In this document: positions 8,101-9,489 of the stretch, piece after piece | Position numbering within the stretch: position 1 is the first letter of the stretch | Layout: each line of letters begins with the position of its first letter | Source of the DNA: Desulfobacterales bacterium | GTDB taxonomy: Bacteria; Desulfobacterota; Desulfobacteria; Desulfobacterales; RPRI01 | Length of the DNA stretch: 9,489 bases | Assembly: GCA_030689795.1 (NCBI GenBank) | Contig: JAUYEO010000357.1 | Span: 1 to 9,489, forward strand | Direction: 5' to 3' | Notes under the pieces: generated by a model | What the model was told of the DNA's origin: nothing | The model's database searches: none | What the model saw: only the letters and a program-made list of their open reading frames with translations | Translations under genes and position numbers: made by a program

Positions 8101-9156
8101 CTGAACTGGGACGCGGGTTTGCCTATTGCCGAATTTCCGGATGTTTTTATCTCCCGTAGCTTTGAATTGCCTCAGGAAGCGCTGAAGCCGGAAGGCTGGC
8201 AGATTGAATCTCCCATTAAACTCAGTTTGCTTGAAAAGCTTCGCAGCACTGGTAAAACGCTGGAAGAGTTTTGTGATGGACGAATTTACTATGGAATTAA
8301 AACAGGGCTGAATGAAGCATTTGTTGTGGATCGCGCCACAAGGGACAGGCTTATTGCAGAGCGTCCATCTTCTGCTGAAGTATTAAAGCCACTGCTTAGA
8401 GGGCAGGATGTCAAGCGGTGGCAGATCAATTTTTCAGAGTTATACCTGATAAAAATCGAATCTTCTCAACAGATAAATCACCCATGGTCCAATAAATCCA
8501 TTCCAGAAGCAGAGAGCATTTTCAAAAATACCTATCCGGCAATTTATAAGCACTTGCAACATTGGAAGGACCGTTTGGTTAATAGAGATGATCAAGGGAA
8601 ATATTATTGGGAACTACGTTCCTGTTCTTACTGGAAAGAATTTGAAGGACCAAAGATTATCTGGGGGAATCTGGGTACGGAACCAGGCTTTTCTTTTGAC
8701 GATTCAGGTTTCCATGTGAATGCACCAGCGCCGTTTATTGTTTCTGGTAGCCTGTATTTACTTGGAATTTTGAATTCCCGAATCTGTCACTACCTAGTTT
8801 TTAATAGTGCCGCCGGGCGTCAGGGCGGCTTTGTCGAGTTCAAACCAATGTATATTTCACCGCTACCGATTCCTGAACCGCCTGAAAACGAAAAAATTTC
8901 CGGGATAGTCAGACAGATTCTATCAAAAACCCGAGACAATCAAAATTCAAATATTCTTTCCTTTGAAGCCAGTCTGGACGCCCACGTCGCCCATCTCTAT
9001 CGCCTCACGGCTGAAGAATATGACCTGATCCTCTCCGATCTTAAACTATCTGAAGATTTCCGAACTGCCTGCAGGGATGCTTTCGGGGAAACTTGTCAAA
9101 CAAATGGCGGCCGGACACGGCCGGGTACAGGCAAAAGAATTGAAATTGAACTTTGA
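5131..9156 (+). CDS. Eco57I-type N6-adenine DNA methyltransferase with TaqI-like specificity domain
   Basis: Probable modification and recognition component, transferring a methyl group from S-adenosylmethionine to adenine in a specific DNA site. Residues about 1-200 are a conserved N-terminal region of this family; P105-D106 is followed 15 residues later by E122-L-K124, compatible with a PD-(D/E)xK nuclease motif but unproven. Residues about 200-480 look mostly helical. The catalytic core has TGSFYTP (503-509, motif X region), DPACGSGAFP (614-623, SAM-binding motif I), FGVDI (707-711, acidic motif II) and NPPYV (859-863, catalytic motif IV), in the order X-I-II-IV of gamma-type enzymes. Long inserts separate X from I and I from IV. 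The C-terminal part holds a TaqI-like specificity domain, with YYGIKTGLNEAF (1053-1064) and LLRGQDVKRW (1088-1097). The length, 1341 residues, is typical of large Eco57I/PglX-like proteins. BREX PglX is an alternative label, but no BREX partner is present. Confidence 0.92.
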   Translation: MNDAGVKQKIRIAIQSFNKHDLTTASLELFNTLGYNTERQSPLDKPTREAFKESFIDPDSKFNGEKALFKDWEYVDLLFQLSKQEIESTFKNNSPQKSFEFNEKPDGYQKTIIESYLFFCIELKKDQYTRTELSRITREVNRLFPMPVMILFKTGGSLTLSVINRRLHKKDESKDVLEKVTLIKDIRIENPHRAHIEILFDLSFDELLRKRGFTNFVELHNAWQKTLDTKALNEKFYRELFNWYLWAVQIVRFPKPASDPTDDKTHASTSVIRLLTRLIFIWFIKEKNLIPDDLFNKNRLVNIIKSFDPKSQDSSTYYRAILQNLFFATLNTEMNRDRPSIRRFITKNRGPKAVTENYMDHRVYRFAEYFTDTTQAIRLFEPIPFLNGGLFECLDYPKTGNDPEKRYDGFSETSSKQADVPNMLFFGQADNLDFSDDFGGDKKKSREKATGIIEILSSYKFTITENTPLEEEIALDPELLGKVFENLLASYTPETQTTARKQTGSFYTPREIVDYMADESLKAYLETRLIDERERHLNDVLANPESQTDIFGNKKRSQPKIAFTIKRLHKKNKDQIRDQLEQLFDYTATDNPFYKNEMDTDHLIRFISECKILDPACGSGAFPMGVLHRMVNLLSKLDPSNRKWKEAQLRKAENDQNLAEQMVDDEIRAKAIESAEQRIEYIRQSFEDEHHELDYLRKLFLIENCIFGVDIQQIAVQISKLRFFISLVAEQTVDDARPNRGVISLPNLETKLVAANTLIKLGKEEGGLPSPAGIKIKDQLKQIRKKIFFARRYTQKKNLKDEERQKRDDLKGALKNGFGDVASEQLAEWNPFDQIHSAVFFEPEWMFGLTDGFDIVIGNPPYVRHELIKKLKPDLKEQYKSCYTGTSDLYVYFFEQGINLLKSKGILTLITSNKYFRSDYGEKLRTFLRTKTRILQLIDFGDAPVFTAISYPSIIIAQKAAIASITGASKRFQEKHQGIKATVPDHSVRVLNWDAGLPIAEFPDVFISRSFELPQEALKPEGWQIESPIKLSLLEKLRSTGKTLEEFCDGRIYYGIKTGLNEAFVVDRATRDRLIAERPSSAEVLKPLLRGQDVKRWQINFSELYLIKIESSQQINHPWSNKSIPEAESIFKNTYPAIYKHLQHWKDRLVNRDDQGKYYWELRSCSYWKEFEGPKIIWGNLGTEPGFSFDDSGFHVNAPAPFIVSGSLYLLGILNSRICHYLVFNSAAGRQGGFVEFKPMYISPLPIPEPPENEKISGIVRQILSKTRDNQNSNILSFEASLDAHVAHLYRLTAEEYDLILSDLKLSEDFRTACRDAFGETCQTNGGRTRPGTGKRIEIEL
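7646..7653 (+). repeat. T8 homopolymer inside the methyltransferase gene
   Basis: Eight consecutive T bases lie shortly before the catalytic NPPY codons. A slip of one base would truncate the enzyme before its active-site motif and its specificity domain. Eight is short for reliable phase variation. Runs of seven also occur at 954-960 and 1846-1852 (gene 1) and 7514-7520 (gene 3), so this may just reflect Phe and Lys codon use. Confidence 0.9.
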
Positions 9157-9183
9157 AATATGGTCAACTTATATATTGATGAA

Positions 9184-9229
9184 CCCTATACCTACGTCCC
9201 CTATACCTATACCCCTCGTCCCCTATACC
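9184..9229. repeat. Three CCCTATACC direct repeats downstream of the operon
   Basis: CCCTATACC occurs at 9184-9192, 9199-9207 and 9221-9229. The last two share a longer 13-base match, CGTCCCCTATACC (9195-9207 and 9217-9229), 22 bases apart; the first pair is 15 bases apart. The strand is strongly C-rich and nearly G-free here. No gene is supported. It may be a decayed or slippage-generated microrepeat or a set of protein-binding sites. Confidence 0.8.
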
Positions 9230-9388
9230 CCACGGAACTGCCACGCGTTTGCTTACAGTCGCAGTAGGTTTTTTCGGTACTCATCGTGTAATGATGATAT
9301 CTCAGAACCTGTCGCACCTTATCTATAAATTTTATTTGGGGATCTGGTGTAAATTTATTCTTGATGGACCCGTAAAAAGTCGAAATAT

Positions 9389-9408
9389 GCTCACTTAATG
9401 AGCTTTTT
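9389..9408 (+). terminator. Weak intrinsic terminator-like hairpin
   Basis: GCTCA (9389-9393) and TGAGC (9399-9403) form a 5-bp stem with a 5-base loop, followed at once by TTTTT (9404-9408). A competing outer pairing joins AAAAAG (9374-9379) with CTTTTT (9403-9408), lengthening the structure but consuming the T run. As a terminator it is short, and it may belong to the larger palindromic cluster. Confidence 0.45.
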
Positions 9409-9411
9409 GGG

Positions 9412-9487
9412 GATTTTTAAGTCACTTCGCTAAATCATCCGCCAGAATTATGGCGGATGATTTTTAACGCTCAGTTCCTTAAAAATC
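9412..9487. repeat. 10-bp inverted repeats flanking the terminator hairpin
   Basis: GATTTTTAAG at 9412-9421 and CTTAAAAATC at 9478-9487 are perfect reverse complements. They surround the 13-bp hairpin at 9432-9463, giving a nested palindrome of 76 bases. This may be an extended RNA structure, a cruciform-forming site, or a small mobile palindromic repeat. The right arm ends 2 bases before the window edge, so the full extent is not visible. Confidence 0.6.
9432..9465. terminator. Strong intrinsic terminator, 13-bp stem, possibly bidirectional
   Basis: The arms at 9432-9444 and 9451-9463 pair perfectly over 13 bp (core ATCATCCGCCA with TGGCGGATGAT) around the 6-base loop GAATTA. The 3' arm merges into TTTTT (9461-9465). 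The 5' arm starts with AAA, so the opposite strand also ends in a short T run. It is the best candidate for ending the three-gene transcript, about 275 bases after the last stop codon. Confidence 0.8.
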
Positions 9488-9489
9488 TA

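Larger units (their letters stand above)
9157..9489. other. Trailing intergenic region without a supported gene
   Basis: The 333 bases after the methyltransferase stop contain the CCCTATACC repeats, about 140 A/T-rich bases (9231-9368) in which I see nothing convincing, and then a cluster of palindromes ending in a terminator hairpin. No frame here has a ribosome site plus recognisable product. There is no terminator directly after the stop, so the transcript probably extends to the hairpins near 9389 or 9432. Confidence 0.7.

Noticed and set aside
9109..9122. GGCCG/CGGCC hairpin as terminator
   Set aside because: It lies before the gene 3 stop codon and is not followed by a T run.
226..9156. 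BREX or DISARM system
   Set aside because: The methyltransferase resembles PglX/DrmMI and the helicase resembles DrmD in type, but PglZ, BrxC, DrmA and DrmB are absent and both operon ends are visible.
9184..9229. CRISPR array
   Set aside because: The repeats are only 9-13 bases, unevenly spaced, with spacers of 6 and 13 bases, and there are no cas genes.
9207..9284. 25-codon minus-strand frame beginning MSTEKTYCDC
   Set aside because: No Shine-Dalgarno precedes it and its end is read through the repeat tract.
9077..9328. 83-codon + strand frame running out of the methyltransferase 3' end
   Set aside because: It begins inside gene 3, has no convincing ribosome site, and its Pro/Ile-rich part is just the CCCTATACC repeat translated.
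9412..9487. Integron attC site
   Set aside because: The nested palindrome looks superficially similar, but the paired RYYYAAC and GTTRRRY core sites are not present.

Overview
The window is almost entirely one compact bacterial operon on the + strand: three large genes filling positions 226 to 9156, with about 225 bases of leader and about 330 bases of trailing intergenic DNA. The genes use Shine-Dalgarno type starts, have a 47-base gap (gene 1 to 2) and an 8-base overlap (gene 2 to 3), and are flanked by a candidate promoter at the left and strong hairpins at the right. G+C is in the 40s for genes 1 and 3 and visibly higher in most of gene 2. Domain content and layout suit a mesophilic Gram-negative bacterium. 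A Desulfobacterota-like source is only a guess, from a vague resemblance of the trailing intergenic sequence to repeats I associate with that group.

Left edge (1-225): a nested inverted-repeat segment with a T-rich end (possible terminator of an upstream gene), a perfect TTGACA box, a 7-bp inverted repeat near the predicted transcription start, and a short leader reading frame with a strong GGAGG that overlaps the first gene's start. Gene 1 (226-3585) is a 1119-residue phospholipase D-like nuclease fused to an SNF2-type superfamily 2 helicase. Gene 2 (3633-5138) is a 501-residue AlbA_2/Schlafen-like protein with a HATPase_c_4-type ATP-binding region, a GKMT tandem repeat and a C-terminal winged helix. 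Gene 3 (5131-9156) is a 1341-residue Eco57I-type N6-adenine DNA methyltransferase with a conserved N-terminal region and a TaqI-like C-terminal specificity domain. Right edge (9157-9489): three CCCTATACC repeats, then a dense group of palindromes including a 13-bp intrinsic-terminator hairpin.

The most economical reading is an ATP-dependent restriction-modification-like antiphage cassette. Gene 3 would recognise and methylate host DNA. Gene 1 would supply both the ATP-driven motor and a PLD-family nuclease, replacing the separate restriction subunit of classical systems. Gene 2 would be a nucleotide- and nucleic-acid-sensing regulator or an additional effector, translated in close coupling with the methyltransferase. 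BREX and DISARM hallmark genes are not in the window. The defence role is inferred from domain content; nothing in the sequence proves it.
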